In this document: one piece after another, positions 52,631-63,868 of the stretch
How positions within the stretch are numbered: position 1 is the first letter of the stretch
Layout of the letters: every line of letters begins with the position of its first letter
From: Climacteris rufus
Taxonomy: Eukaryota > Chordata > Aves > Passeriformes > Climacteridae
NCBI GenBank assembly: GCA_013398175.1
Contig: VZRZ01007316.1
Span: 619,720 to 683,719 of the forward strand
DNA length: 64,000 bases
Direction of reading: 5' to 3'
Notes under the pieces: generated by a model
What the model was told of the DNA's origin: nothing
Databases searched by the model: none
The model's input: the letters and a program-made list of their open reading frames with translations, nothing else
Position numbers and translations under genes: made by a program

Positions 52631-53455
52631 GTCCCTCCAGAAGTGGCAACCTTCCTCTCTTGTAAGAACTCGGGACATGGTACTAGCCTATTTTTGTATC
52701 TTTTCCCTCATTGCATTTGTTGCTTGAAAAGCTGTTACCAAAGGACTTAAAATTCTGCTTTTTTGAAATCCAGGTATTCTGTGTCAGTTCCCCCACTTAT
52801 ATACACATGATTCTTGACCTGTTCAGGGATGTTCAAGAGACCAATTTGTAAGTCAGAACTTCCCTTCACAGAAGCCATGGTCTGGAAGTAAAAAGTGGGA
52901 AAACTTAATTACCAACAGGTTTTATTTGGTATTTTTTCAGAATTTTTTCAAAGTCAAAATGGTAAAGATACAGGCTGGAATTATATTTTATACATTTACA
53001 ACTGAGACCTATGAAATTGCCAGTCACCTTTTTTGAAGATGTGTAAATTCCCACTTTTCACATTAGTGCTTGATGTGAGTTCTAGAAGTAATGAGCCCAT
53101 TTTAACACAATGTAATTAAACTGTAGTTCATTTTAGTATTCAGTAAATCAACTCTTTCTCCACATGCTTGAACTCCACAAAAAATGTTTTCATGTGCATT
53201 TCATCCTTTTAATTCCAGAGATGTTTTGAGGCAATAATTAAAAATGAGTTACTGCTTTTGCTTGGGAAACTAAGGAACCTGAAGATGTCACGGGACTTTT
53301 TTATTAATTCTACCACATAGCCAAAATATTTTTTACTTCGAATTTGAAGTGAATGTAATAGAATTAATTTTTAAATCCTTACTGTGTTAATCTAACTAGA
53401 AGTTCTCTGAAATATTTTTTTCTCCTTGGCCTAAGTGGTTTATTTATTTTTCTAG

Positions 53456-53503
53456 AAATATCTGTGGCACGATCCAGCAGCATAGAAGAGAAACGATGTG
53501 GCG
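53456..53503 (+). CDS. SEMA5A: SEMA5A exon E: 48-nt juxtamembrane microexon
   Basis: Sixteen codons, phase 1 at both ends, behind TTATTTTTCTAG and before GTAAGC. It encodes E-ISVARSSSIEEKRCG, the short stalk between the last TSR and the transmembrane helix, with one cysteine next to the membrane. The first Glu is completed from exon D. Skipping it would keep the frame, because G from exon D plus AG from exon F also makes Glu. It matches the SEMA5A stalk as recalled (VARSSS, EEKRCG), which supports the call in spite of its size. Confidence 0.93.
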
Positions 53504-55581
53504 GTAAGCTTTTCAGCTCAAGATGTGTATTAAATGCTGAGATAGTGATTCCCCACTTCATGCTTTTGTTTCACCTTTTGCACTCCCTTAGTATTATTCT
53601 ACCTTCTAAATGCTGCGTTCTCATTATTTACACTTGTACAGAAAAAGTGGTTACTTGTACAGAAAAATGTAGTTACCACCGGATTTCTCATTAAATATCC
53701 ATCTGTCATTGGTGACCTTTCAGACAAGAACATGCATTAATGGATGTTTGTATTTTCTTCTTTTTCAGTATGGCAGTCACCCTTGTATTAAAAAAAAAAG
53801 TCTATAATAATGTAGTTATCTGTAGGTTAAAATTTGTAAAGTTGCTCTACCTTTTTCAGGATAATAACTTCACAAACCTCCTTGGGACTCCAAATAAAAA
53901 GCAGAAAACCAGCCTATTAACCTATTTAATAGAAGAAGAAAAAGAAAAATGAACTTTTTTTTTCTGTTCTGAGCTATCACGCTTAGTCTGTGTCGTCATG
54001 GTGATAGCTCTGGCTGGTTCTAGTGTTCTTCCATTAACAGATAAGCTGCATTTTTAACTTAATAGACGGTGAAAACACAGAGTACTTGTGCATATGGCAA
54101 CTTGTTATGGGACCCAGGATAGTGTAATTTGATTTTTTTACTAATTTGCAGTGGTAATCTGAAAACATTTTGCCAAGTTCTGTAACAGTGGAAAACTCTC
54201 ATAAAGGTGTAGAAGGATATTTCAGTGACATATTGCTGTGTTGCAGCAATCAACTGTCACCTAAATATTAGTTTGTGTTTCTAAGTACCCAGTAGGCATG
54301 TAAAGGTCCTACCTTAGGATTTATAAAAAATGGGACCCATGTTTTGGCCCATATTTCTGTATTACAGTGAAAAAAGTCTAGCATATTTTTAAGACTAACA
54401 CCAGTATATGAATTTAATATCTTTCATTTGTACATTTAGGCAACAACAAACAAATTTAGAGTAATGTTAAGATGAAATCTCCAGCATGAGCTCCTCAGTA
54501 ATATTTCTTTCCTAATCAGAAAGCACAGCTCCAGTTTGAAATAACAATGGAAGGCATTGTAATTTGTTTATTTAGACCTAATCCTACTGGTGCCGTATCT
54601 GACCTGGTATCTCTGTTCATCAGGGGATGTAACATCAGGGGATGATTGTGCTTTAGATTCCCTTCTACAGTTCCATGCAGCAATGGGCTTCCTCTCAGTT
54701 TTAATCCTTGGGTAGATGGAGAGGGTTTCCCATGGTCTGATCCCATAGTACCTTTGAAGAGCAGACCAGGTAGGAGAGTGCTGGGATCTGAGTTGTTGAC
54801 TTTGCACTCTCTGGCTGCCATGCTTAAAACAATATTGAGAATCAAGGAGTCTGTCTCTCACTGCTTCCCATTTTCCCCTAGAATGCGACCATTTTTTCCT
54901 TACTCCCCATTATATAAAGAAAACATTCTTAGAGCTGGAGAAGAGAACAAACTGGCCAAGATACAGAAAGAGTGATAACCAGCAAGAATCAAAGCAGGGG
55001 ATGGAAAAATATATGCTGCTGCTTCTGGGACATGCATTCAATAAAGGGGATATGGAAAATGTTCTAGGGAAAGCAGGAATGTGATTCAGAGAGAACAGGA
55101 TTTTGTTAGTTCTGCCACGAGACACTATGTGTAAGAGAAAGAACTGTAAGGGCAGCAGAGGAGTTGATACTCTATTTCACTGAAAATAAAAAAAGCTATG
55201 TATGTACATTATATACATAATTCATATATAACAAGCCTTTGTTATACAGTCTGAAGAAAAAAAAATATGAACTATCCAAACATGGAGTGCAATTAATTTA
55301 TCTTTTATTTGTGTTCTGAACTGGTTTAAGCATGTTTCAAAGATCTCAATACTTAGAAAGATATATGGGTATCTAAGATTCTTATAATGATCCCTTCAGG
55401 GAAGTTAAATGAACTTACTACTGTAGGGATAGACCATTGCAATTGAGATGTTTCAGAGAAATACACGAAAATTGCCTTATCTGTATTTGAAACAAACACT
55501 TGTCTACATTTTTTCCCCAAAATGAAGCTTTTGCTGCTACTTCCTTAAAATTAAGACTGTCTTCTTCTCTGTGCTCTGCAG
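53504..55581 (+). other. SEMA5A intron, phase 1, about 2.1 kb
   Basis: Bounded by GTAAGC and CTCTGCAG. An imperfect 21-22 bp tandem (CTTGTACAGAAAAA phrase) lies at 53634-53675. Nothing else was recognised. Confidence 0.88.
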
Positions 55582-55793
55582 AGTTCAACATGTTCCACAT
55601 GATTGCAGTAGGATTAAGTAGCTCAATACTTGGTTGCCTTCTTACCCTGCTTGTTTACACCTATTGCCAACGATACCAACAACAGTCCCACGATGCTACT
55701 GTCATCCACCCGGTGTCACCAGCTCCACTCAACACCAGCATTACCAACCACATCAACAAACTGGACAAATATGATTCTGTAGAAGCCATCAAG
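55582..55793 (+). CDS. SEMA5A: SEMA5A exon F: transmembrane helix and start of cytoplasmic tail
   Basis: A 212-nt exon, entered in phase 1 and left in phase 0 (AAG|GTGAGC), giving 71 residues. Residues 7-29 (MIAVGLSSSILGCLLTLLVY and following) form the single membrane-spanning helix, with TYCQRY at the inner face. The cytoplasmic part runs through a Gln-rich stretch, a Pro/Ser segment (HPVSPAPL) and LDKYDSVEAIK. The acceptor is taken at GCAG|AGTTC because only this choice completes the Glu codon from exon E. The NTS sequon here is cytoplasmic and so not a glycosylation site. Confidence 0.97.
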
Positions 55794-57181
55794 GTGAGCA
55801 CTGGGCTGGGAGCTGCTGTATACAACATTTCGCCTGTATCAAAAGTATTCTACTGGCTACTTTTTTTGCAGTGGCATTTGAGCTCAACTTATGCTGATTG
55901 TTAATGACAAAAGCAGATTTCACTTGAGGTATTGTGGTTGCAGATCCTTTTACTTGTCAGTCCCTGTTAGGCAGGAGGTTGGATTTTGCTTGTGTGTAAA
56001 ATTTATACAGCAGCCTTTCCTGGAAGAAAGCAGATGACTCAAGTTGTTTTGTGGGATTTTTTTCCTAATTGTGTTCCCTAGTGGCTTGTTCAAGAAGTAA
56101 ATAGGGCCATTAACAATCACCATGACATCTACTGAAGAAAATCCTTTGGCTCTGATGATCTAGTAGCAAGGGCAATGTTCATCTTCCTGCACTATGACTT
56201 GATACAGGAGATGTATCTGGTGAATATATTCTGGGTCAGACTCTCAGCTAGTGTTTATATCCAAACTATTCTCTGAAAGAGCAGTACAGATTTACTGAGA
56301 GTCTATAATGATATCCATATTACTTCATCATTCTTTTCAAACTGCTGTTTTCTTTTTGTGACCTTTGAAAATAACTCTGCTTTTCAGATCCACTGAATTA
56401 AGGAAGGATATGCATTCTGAAAATAGCTAGTTTAGTATCTTCAGATTACACAGTTTATTCATGCAGCTGCAAAGCTTTTTTGCAAATGAGGATTTTTCTT
56501 AAATCCTACCTGGATAATCCAGTTTTTAATTTCTGCATTTTTCTTTCTAATTAAAGACATTTTAATGAAATTCATTAAAAACAGCAAGAAATGTCTGGAT
56601 CTTCTAGGCAGCAGGAAAATATGAACCTAATTTAAAGCTTTTTCAAATTCCACTAATCATCTCTCTAGATAGCTACAGAAACAAACAAACAAACAAAAAC
56701 ACCAATCCTTTGAAAATTCGTACTCTAAATACCCATATTACTTTTTTTAAAAACAGGATTTATGCTTTTAAGGTCTTCAGACATTTCTGCCACTTGAAAA
56801 CCAGGGAATTAATGCAGTAAAGAGAAAATAATTCTTATTCAGTAAAAAGATAATGACTGATTCATTCTAATAGGAAGAACCACATATGTATAATTAAAAA
56901 TATTAATGGAATCATAAAATTAGTTTTGTAATATTGGAGTGAAATGCCTGACTTTATTGAGTAGAATTGCTTTCTTTAGGAATGTTATTATGTAAGAAGA
57001 TACTTCTTGCAAATGCAAGTTTCTGTAAATGTACAGGTATTTCTCAATGCATTTTTGACTAGCTTACTATACACAGAAATGTGCCAGAAAAACTGCCTTT
57101 ATGAAAGAGCACTTAGTGGCTACCTTTCCTCTGTCTTTTTCATTTTCTTATTTCTTTTTTTTTGTTTTTTTTTCATCCCAG
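55794..57181 (+). other. SEMA5A last intron, phase 0, about 1.4 kb
   Basis: Bounded by GTGAGC and a very T-rich acceptor tract (57125-57181, ending CATCCCAG). It contains an (AAAC)n run at 56679-56699. Read-through of exon F would meet a stop at about 55902, adding a short alternative end, but nothing supports its use. Confidence 0.88.
56679..56699. repeat. (AAAC)n microsatellite
   Basis: About five AAAC units in the last intron. Confidence 0.85.
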
Positions 57182-57301
57182 GCATTTAACAAAAACAACC
57201 TGATTCTGGAGGAGAGAAACAAATACTTCAATCCACATCTTACTACAAAGACTTATTCTAATACCTATTTTACAGATTTCAATAATTATGATGAATACTA
57301 A
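57182..57301 (+). CDS. SEMA5A: SEMA5A exon G: C-terminal tail and stop
   Basis: The final coding exon holds 39 codons plus TAA at 57299-57301. It opens in phase 0 with AFNKNNLILEERNKYFNP and ends FNNYDEY, the acidic/aromatic C-terminus of SEMA5A. Tyrosines in KYFN, TYSN, TYFT and NYDEY could be phosphorylation sites (inference). The frame and product agree fully with exon F. No in-frame alternative is seen. Confidence 0.97.
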   Translation, partial: AFNKNNLILEERNKYFNPHLTTKTYSNTYFTDFNNYDEY

Positions 57302-59101
57302 TGGGCTTGTGTATTTTCTGGCCTCCTGTAACTCCCCAGTCCCCAAGGCCTGTGCTACTCGACTGCTCATGTGATTGAGGCTTCAGAGATGAAGTTAAGA
57401 GACATTTCAAGCACGATCCAAGCCATCAATGTCCCATTGCTGCCAAAAGCCCAAACCACCTGTTTGTGACATATTTTCTTTGCAGAATGCAAGGTTGGCC
57501 TTCAGTGTTGGGGGCAGCTGTAGCCCCTCGGTGTTCCTGGACCACTCATGAGGATTGTATTGCTTCGCTCAGTTTCATAAATTTCCACTCAGATTTCTCT
57601 AACAAGTGACTAAGTAATTCTGAGTTTTAAAAAGAAATAATAATGTTACCCCTTAAACCTGTGCCAGGAGTACAAATCTAATTTTCTTTTTAGGTGTTGT
57701 CTTTTATTTCCTTGAGGCTCAAAAAGGGAGCTTTGCTGTTATCCTTCTGTGCAGTCTCTTGAAGCTCACACTGCCAAAACGAACTCACAGGGAGCTGGGG
57801 ATGACAAGAAGAAATGTGGTGGTTTAGTGATCCTCTGCAGCAGCTCTGAGCTCTGTAGGCTGATTTTCCTGGACTGTAAATCACTTTGGCTGCAGTTCAG
57901 CTGTTCAGAGTGCAGAGAAGTACTAAGGCTGTACCAAGGGATACAATCTTGTAATTAACCCAGACACATCCAGGGTCAGTGATTTCCAGTTGCAAGCCGA
58001 GCCCAGTCACATAAAGCCTTCACCTTGTTCCCTTTAATTTTTGGGAGGCTGTGGAAGGGCATGTCCCACAGGGAGGCTGAGGGAGGAGGGCAGATGGGAG
58101 AGGCACACTGGAAGGCTTTTCTGTGTGTCATTAGTGTACCAGCCTGGCTGCAGCAGGCAGGTTTGTTGTGGCACTCCACAGGCTTCCTCTCCCTGGTGTG
58201 TGCGCATGGAGTGCACTTGTCTTTCATGGCTGGCACTCGCTACCAGGCTGCTCACAGAACAACACAACTCCACCATGTTTTGTGTGCTGTCTCTGGCTCT
58301 TGGGGGTATGTAGGCATGATCATCGGTCTGCTATTTTCTTTCCAGCTTTTACTTTATATGCACATGTCTGACAAACAAAGCTGGCTCAGAGAACATAGAT
58401 ATATTTGCAAAGGGCTGTCTCATCTTGTTGCCATGTCTGACCTGCATCAGTCAGCCCCTAGAGGAACATTCTTATGGTCTTTTAAGTGATGATCTTATTG
58501 GATTCCATTGATGTAAATATTTCAAATACTGTTTAAGTTATCAGTTTTAATTCCTTTTGTAGATGAGGAAACATGAGGAAGTTTTATACCATTTTTCTTT
58601 GTTCTGTCTGTCTTCACCCACATTATTTTTTTATCTGAAATTCCAGATGTATACTAAATAGAAAGTTGCAGGGATTTGGGTCAGATTTTCCAGAGTACAT
58701 AGTAGTGAGAAAGCATTTGCTATTCTCAGAAGCTTGTGAAAAGGAATTAAAAGTGAATATTAAGGATTAAAGAACTGGGCTTTCATTTTCTTACTAAAAG
58801 TGAAGACCATCTCAATAGAATACTAGGGAGGTATGCAAGGAGAAGCACAGTGGGAATGTTTCCATTCTGTGTTTAGAGCCTTTGCTAATTAGATTTTGTT
58901 ATGATAGGCAAATAGACAAAAAACATGTACAGATTATAATGATTCACAGCTATGTACAAAAACATTCAAAAAGTACCAGGAAGCACTTACAAAGCAACGG
59001 TAAACACTGTATCTACTGATGGCAGTGAGCTACATTTTTGAATCTGGAAAGATCTGAATGCTTCACTATGATCACTATGCTTCCAATCTGTTCTGCAGAA
59101 A

Positions 59102-59107
59102 AATAAA
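59102..59107 (+). terminator. Candidate poly(A) signal AATAAA
   Basis: The first canonical AATAAA after the SEMA5A stop. It is followed by ordinary AT-rich sequence without a clear GT-rich element. Further copies are at 59336-59341 and 59478-59483. Confidence 0.3.
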
Positions 59108-60339
59108 AAACTTCAGAGCAGTCTTTAAAATTCTATGCAGTAAAATGAACACACATTTCCCATCTATGTAAGTAATTAAGATCAGCTGCCTATTTTTTCC
59201 AGCTAAATAATTCTCCCTGTTACTAACTCAGTCAAATGAAAGCACCTCACCATCACACCAGCTCATCTCCAGAAAGTATAATAATGCTGGGTCTCTGTAA
59301 TTTGTGATTTTTTACTGTACATTAGGTTTCCAGGAATAAATTAGCTGATTGCCCTGGATAAAAGAAAATTTTCTTTGCAAGAGATAGAGGGGGGAAAAGC
59401 TCTCCAAATCATAACCAGTCTGGTATTGAATTACTGTGTTCATGCCAAAAGATAAATTTTATATTTAAATAAGATAAAATAAAATCTATATTGCTGCTAA
59501 TGAAAAATCAGCATGTGTACATACACACATATGAGCAATATTGTTCCTTTCTGCCCCCCTACTAAGAGCACATTAGTCCAGTTTATGGATTTTTTATTTA
59601 GACTGTTAATTTTGAGACCAATATTTTAAAAATATTTCAACTACATATTTTTATTTTAACCTTTTTTAATTAAAGTTACTGAAAATAGTTTTTTTTTCCC
59701 TAGCTGTTCAGTAGTTTGAGGCTCACTTGTCTTTATAATGATCTATTTTCCATTCTTTTCACGGATAAATATTTGTGTTAGATACATGTTATATATGTGA
59801 TAATAATACCCTAGGTTAAGTCTGCATGATCATAGGTAGAAGTGCATTTAGCAGAGGCTCAGTCTGCTCATGCTTCCATCTCCCAAAGGAGTATTTTGGG
59901 TGTTCCAGATCTTTGAGCAACTCCCATGTCACTGAAGCACTGTGCCAACTCATCAAGAGTGTTTCTTTTAAACTATTTTTTGGTCATTTAGCTTCCTAAA
60001 TTTCATTATTCCTTATCACAGGCAGAAATGCATTCAAAACTCTGTCTGAAGCAGCAGAGTAAACATGGAAATTTCACAGCACTGCAGTGACAAAAACTTT
60101 ATGGCAAGATCTCCTTGTCAAGCTAGATTGTGTAACAACAAGTTTTAAAGCCTTTAGGTATTTGTGTCTTAGGTAATTTTAGAGGATCCCGGCTGCCTGC
60201 CTGTATCAATATTTTCACATTCTGAGTTCTATGTAGCTGCCCTGGTAGTTTAGTACAGCTTTTCCGGATACAGGCAGCAAAGAAAAGTGCAGTCTCTTAA
60301 TTTTCAACTTACTTTATTTGGCATTTTTTTCTAAAATAG

Positions 60340-60400
60340 GCAAGTCCAACCATTAACCTAGCACTGCCAAGTCCCCTATTAAATGATGTCCATTTCTCCA
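60340..60400 (-). mobile_element. Short CR1 3'-region remnant, antisense
   Basis: AAGTCCAACCATTAACCTAG followed by CACTGCCAAGTCCCC and a decayed match to the next block is the complement of the well-known end of CR1, which reads 'cttggcagtgctaggttaatggttggactt' in pieces on the other strand. Only about 60 bp survive. Confidence 0.6.
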
Positions 60401-61439
60401 TGAAAGCTCTTGTTTTAGGTTCTGTCAAAAAATACAACAAGTGGGTATTTTCTGCAAATCTTGTTTAAGCCAATAGACCTTTCAAATTTCCTCAAGGGTA
60501 AAATTTGATTCTTAAAGCACTGTTCTGTTCTTGGAAAGGGAAAATCAATGCTTTTGCTTATCAAATGCCTTGTTTAAATGCCCTTCATCCTTTCACTTGG
60601 ATAAAGTCATCTATTCTGGATACACAATTCTATTACCTCTGATGCCATTAGTTAATATTACTAAACCATGTTTACACAGATTGCATAAATTTAAAAATGC
60701 TTTTCTATTTTGGATGCACACAGTTTGGAAGATAAATTAAAAGTCTCTAAGGAAAGCTGTTTAGAGGGAGGAGGAAGTAAGGTTATCAGTCACTTCCTGC
60801 ACAGTATATACTTTCATTGACTAACTCAAAGTAGAATTTTGCTTGAGTACACATTTTGTGCTTATTTTTATGTCCAATACATAGCATATGTTCCTCGGTT
60901 GCTTAGAAAATGGACTCCTTTGCTTGCAGATATATCTTGGACATTGATTTGAGTCTGATAATCTTTATGGTCTCTAAGTTATTTTATGTAGAAGGTTTTC
61001 CAGCTGTTTGCAGTCACCTGATGTTGAAGCAGTGTGGTTTGGCTAAAACTAATCAAGAGATTTTTTACTCGGATTAGGAATTTCATAAGAGAGTGGAAGA
61101 AAGAATGGGGCTTAAATGGCTTTGATTTCCAGGCTGTTAAGCAGTACTGATTAAAGTCTCACATGGGTGTAGGCTGCTGTGCATTTAGTAATTTCTACCA
61201 GAGCTCCACAGAAACCTCTGGGAAAATACCATGCCAGCATACAAATCAAGAGCTACTGAAGCACTTATGTTAGTGAAGAAAGTTCTTGGAGCATCAGACT
61301 ACGTGGCTGTTCAAACCAGAAAAGAAAGTAAGAGGTCCCAGATGCAAGTAAAATGTTAATAGGATTAAATGCTTCAATATTTTTTTCCTCATAATTATAG
61401 AATGAATATATTAAATTCTTTAAATGTGGGACCAGTTTT

Positions 61440-61445
61440 AATAAA
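61440..61445 (+). terminator. Candidate poly(A) signal AATAAA
   Basis: Canonical hexamer about 4.1 kb after the stop, in AT-rich sequence. It has moderate context only. Confidence 0.25.
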
Positions 61446-62069
61446 ACAGGTGCATCATGAGCACATTCCTAATGTTAATTGTATGCATAATGGCTTTGCT
61501 GTATGAGATCAATTCTGTAAACCTTTTGGTCCAAGCTTATCTTGCTCTGCTTGAGGCATCTGGCCAATTTTGATTGTAGCTGCCACCAACACCCTTTGTG
61601 TCTCGTCTAGGAAACATCCTTAGACGGGCAGAATTACATCCCCATGAGGACTTGTGTCTCTCCCACCAACACTGTAGTGAGCCTAGAGAGATATACTTCT
61701 AATTTTCAGGAGCATTTTGATGCCTAAATTTAGGTTGGCAAAAGCTAGGCTCTTGAGTATAATTTTGCTCATCACATAAGTAACCACACCAAGATCTATG
61801 CTATAGATGTAACTAGTTACTTATTTAAATGTGTTTACAGAATTGAGCCCAAAATGTATTGCTTCTGCACAAATCCATGCACAGTACAAGATGACTTCAA
61901 TAGTAAGAAAACAGATTCATTTAAATTGTTCACAAGCGAATCTGCATCTTGATATCAGGGAACAATATGTGTTCATTGTGTGGGGTATTTGAATTCATTC
62001 CTTTCTTTGCTAAATAAATGAATGATAAAACAAGATACTGCTTGACTTCATTTAAAAGCCATTCTTCCG

Positions 62070-62075
62070 AATAAA
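62070..62075 (+). terminator. Best candidate distal poly(A) signal AATAAA
   Basis: AATAAA followed within about 20 bases by GT-rich text (ATTGTGGGATCTGTGGAC) and then a T-rich run, the arrangement expected of a cleavage site. Another AATAAA lies at 62013-62018. If used, it would give a 3' UTR of about 4.8 kb. Confidence 0.4.
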
Positions 62076-62100
62076 GAAGGATTGTGGGATCTGTGGACAT

Positions 62101-63409
62101 TTTCCCTTTTTCTGTCTACTCTTCTCCACAAAAATGAATCCATGTGTGGCTGAAATAGCCTTTAGCTAGACTGGTCTGTGTCACTAAATGAATGCTTTGC
62201 ATTGTGTTGCCATGCGACAACATTCTGTAAATGGGATGGTACAAAGAGGAAAATATGCAAACCTGGGAGGTTTGGCAACAATTTCAGCCCCAGCAGAAAC
62301 AAGGGTAGGCAGAAGTGAAAACAAAAATGTAGAAGTGTGTGACGGAAGCTTTGGCAAACTTGTCAATAAACTCACAGGAACACAGAGGCTTTTTGGGAAC
62401 TGCCAAGGGTGAGGCTGTCCAGACTGCACCCTCCTGGATAATCAAGCCAACAGGTAGCTCAAGAAAAAGCAGTCTGATTGCAACAGGTATTTGTGCAAAG
62501 TTGTGATTGTTACTCAGAATTGGGGGAGAAATTAACTGGTGACACTGTCAGTATCAGGTTAACCAGAAGGGATGGAACTGCTCTCACAAGCATTGTGTGC
62601 CACAGTACAAGTGGTACTTTGACAACACCCATGTTGGCAGGAAGGATACGCAAGAGGAGCAGACCTGTGGAGATAAACAGCTGGTGCGGAACTCATGGAT
62701 GTTGGACTATGTCCTGGCTAGTCCCACAGGTTGAATACCCACAACCAGTTAGAATGTGTACCCCTTTAGTTTCCCTCATTCACTAAAGAAAAAAAAAAAG
62801 GCACCACACAGATGGCGTGCTCTGAGACTGCTCCATGGTGCAAGTTGAAGTACACTGAGAACTGATAAACCTTTTGTTTCCTGTTGGCTTTTTGGATCCA
62901 GGTTGGATACTTTCTCATATATTTCTCCTCGTGCCTTTTCTGCTTGTGGGAATTTGATCACACCTCTATCTTGCTGAGCATTTATCAATTTGAAAGAGAG
63001 ATTTTATGCCAGTAGTGAGGTCCGCTAAAAATTTTTACTATAAAACACATCAAGGGCAGTGTTAAAATTGCAATAATTATACCAAGTCTGTCTTACTTTA
63101 ATTGGTCTTAAATTGAAGGTACTGTAGCTATTCCTCAACTGAAATGGTCATCCAAGCAGAGATGATAATTTTCAGAAAAAGATTCAGTATAACTTTCAGC
63201 ATTCTCATAATCCAATCCTAAAGGCTGAGAATGCAGAAAGTAAGTTATTATTTGCACTTGGTTTTTGTTATTTTGTCTCCAAAGGATTCATCCACAAACC
63301 TCATGCAACAGTAGCTTTGGATTTCAAAATATCATAAAAGGTAATTAACAATAACAAAGTAGTTTTGGTCACCACAATATAAGAAAGATATTAAACTATT
63401 AACATCCAA
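62101..63409. other. Downstream sequence, nothing recognised
   Basis: Probably intergenic. Part of it (62180-62770) is less AT-rich and holds open frames of 74 and 102 codons in sequence of no known family; it may be an unrecognised repeat. An A tract lies at about 62789-62799. Confidence 0.5.
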
Positions 63410-63868
63410 AGGAGGCAGCAAAGCTGATGAAGGGCCTTGAGGGGCAGCCGTATGAGGAGTGGCTGAGGTCACTTGGTCTGTTCAGCCTGGAGAAGAGGAG
63501 ACTGAGGGGAGATCTCATTGCAGTTACAGCTTCCTCATGAGGGGAAGAGCAGGGGCAGACACTAATCTCTTCTCTGTGGTGACCAGTGACAGGACCTGAA
63601 GGAATGGCCTGAAGTTGCATCAGGGGAGGTTTAGGTTGTATATCAGGAAAAGCTTCTTTACCCAAAGAGTGTTCAGGCAATGGAACAGGCTCCCCAGGAA
63701 AGTGGTCACAGCACCAACCTGACAGAATTGAAGAAGGATTTGGACAATGCTCTTGGGCAACATGGTGTGGTTCTTGGTGTGTCCTGTGCAGGGCCAGGAG
63801 TTGGACTTTGATGATCCTGGTGGGTCCCTTCCAACTCAGCTTATTCTGTGTTTCTGTGTGATTCTGTG
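63410..63868 (+). mobile_element. CR1 LINE, 5'-truncated copy with intact 3' end
   Basis: Typical CR1 3' text in order: GATGAAGGGCCTTGAGGGGC (about 63426), GAGGAGTGGCTGAGGTCACT (about 63454), TTCAGCCTGGAGAAGAGGAG (about 63481), GAAGTTGCATCAGGGGAGGT (about 63611), CAGGCTCCCCAGGAAAGTGG (about 63686) and GATGATCCTGGTGGGTCCCT (about 63810). It ends in octamers ATTCTGTG (63843-63850), TTTCTGTG and ATTCTGTG (63861-63868), the usual avian CR1 terminus. It is 5' truncated, as most copies are, and is the best-preserved retroposon in the window. Confidence 0.95.

Larger units (their letters stand above)
50015..53455 (+). other. SEMA5A intron, phase 1, about 3.4 kb
   Basis: Bounded by GTGAGA and TTTTTCTAG. 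It contains a CT-rich run at about 51215-51240, a CTG run at 51406-51429, and two CR1 pieces facing each other (51530-52055 sense and 52185-52630 antisense). Confidence 0.85.
25586..57301 (+). other. SEMA5A: SEMA5A gene, 3' portion (last seven coding exons and introns)
   Basis: Semaphorin-5A is a single-pass membrane semaphorin that acts in axon guidance and synapse formation, and its TSRs bind proteoglycans (family knowledge). In the sequence, seven exons joined at GT-AG sites give one continuous frame of 383 residues followed by TAA. The order is TSR end, degenerate TSR, two six-cysteine TSRs, a four-cysteine TSR, linker, transmembrane helix and tail, which is the layout of the SEMA5A C-terminus. 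Human SEMA5A has about 1074 residues, so roughly 690 residues, including the sema and PSI domains, should lie upstream of the window. The paralogue SEMA5B shares the architecture. I prefer SEMA5A because of remembered close matches in the TSR, transmembrane and C-terminal segments; no alignment was run. Confidence 0.95.
57302..62100 (+). other. SEMA5A: Probable SEMA5A 3' UTR (extent uncertain)
   Basis: The sequence after the TAA has no splice-bounded coding segment. The first AATAAA is about 1.8 kb downstream and several more follow, to 62070. Mammalian SEMA5A has a 3' UTR of several kilobases, so a long UTR is plausible. Which poly(A) site is used cannot be told from sequence. A 154-codon open frame at 58025-58489 is taken as chance. 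A short CR1 remnant lies at about 60340-60400. Confidence 0.55.

Noticed and set aside
58025..58489. A plus-strand open frame of 154 codons in the 3' UTR
   Set aside because: It overlaps several open frames on both strands, as GC-richer sequence does by chance. There is no recognised motif, and it sits after the SEMA5A stop.
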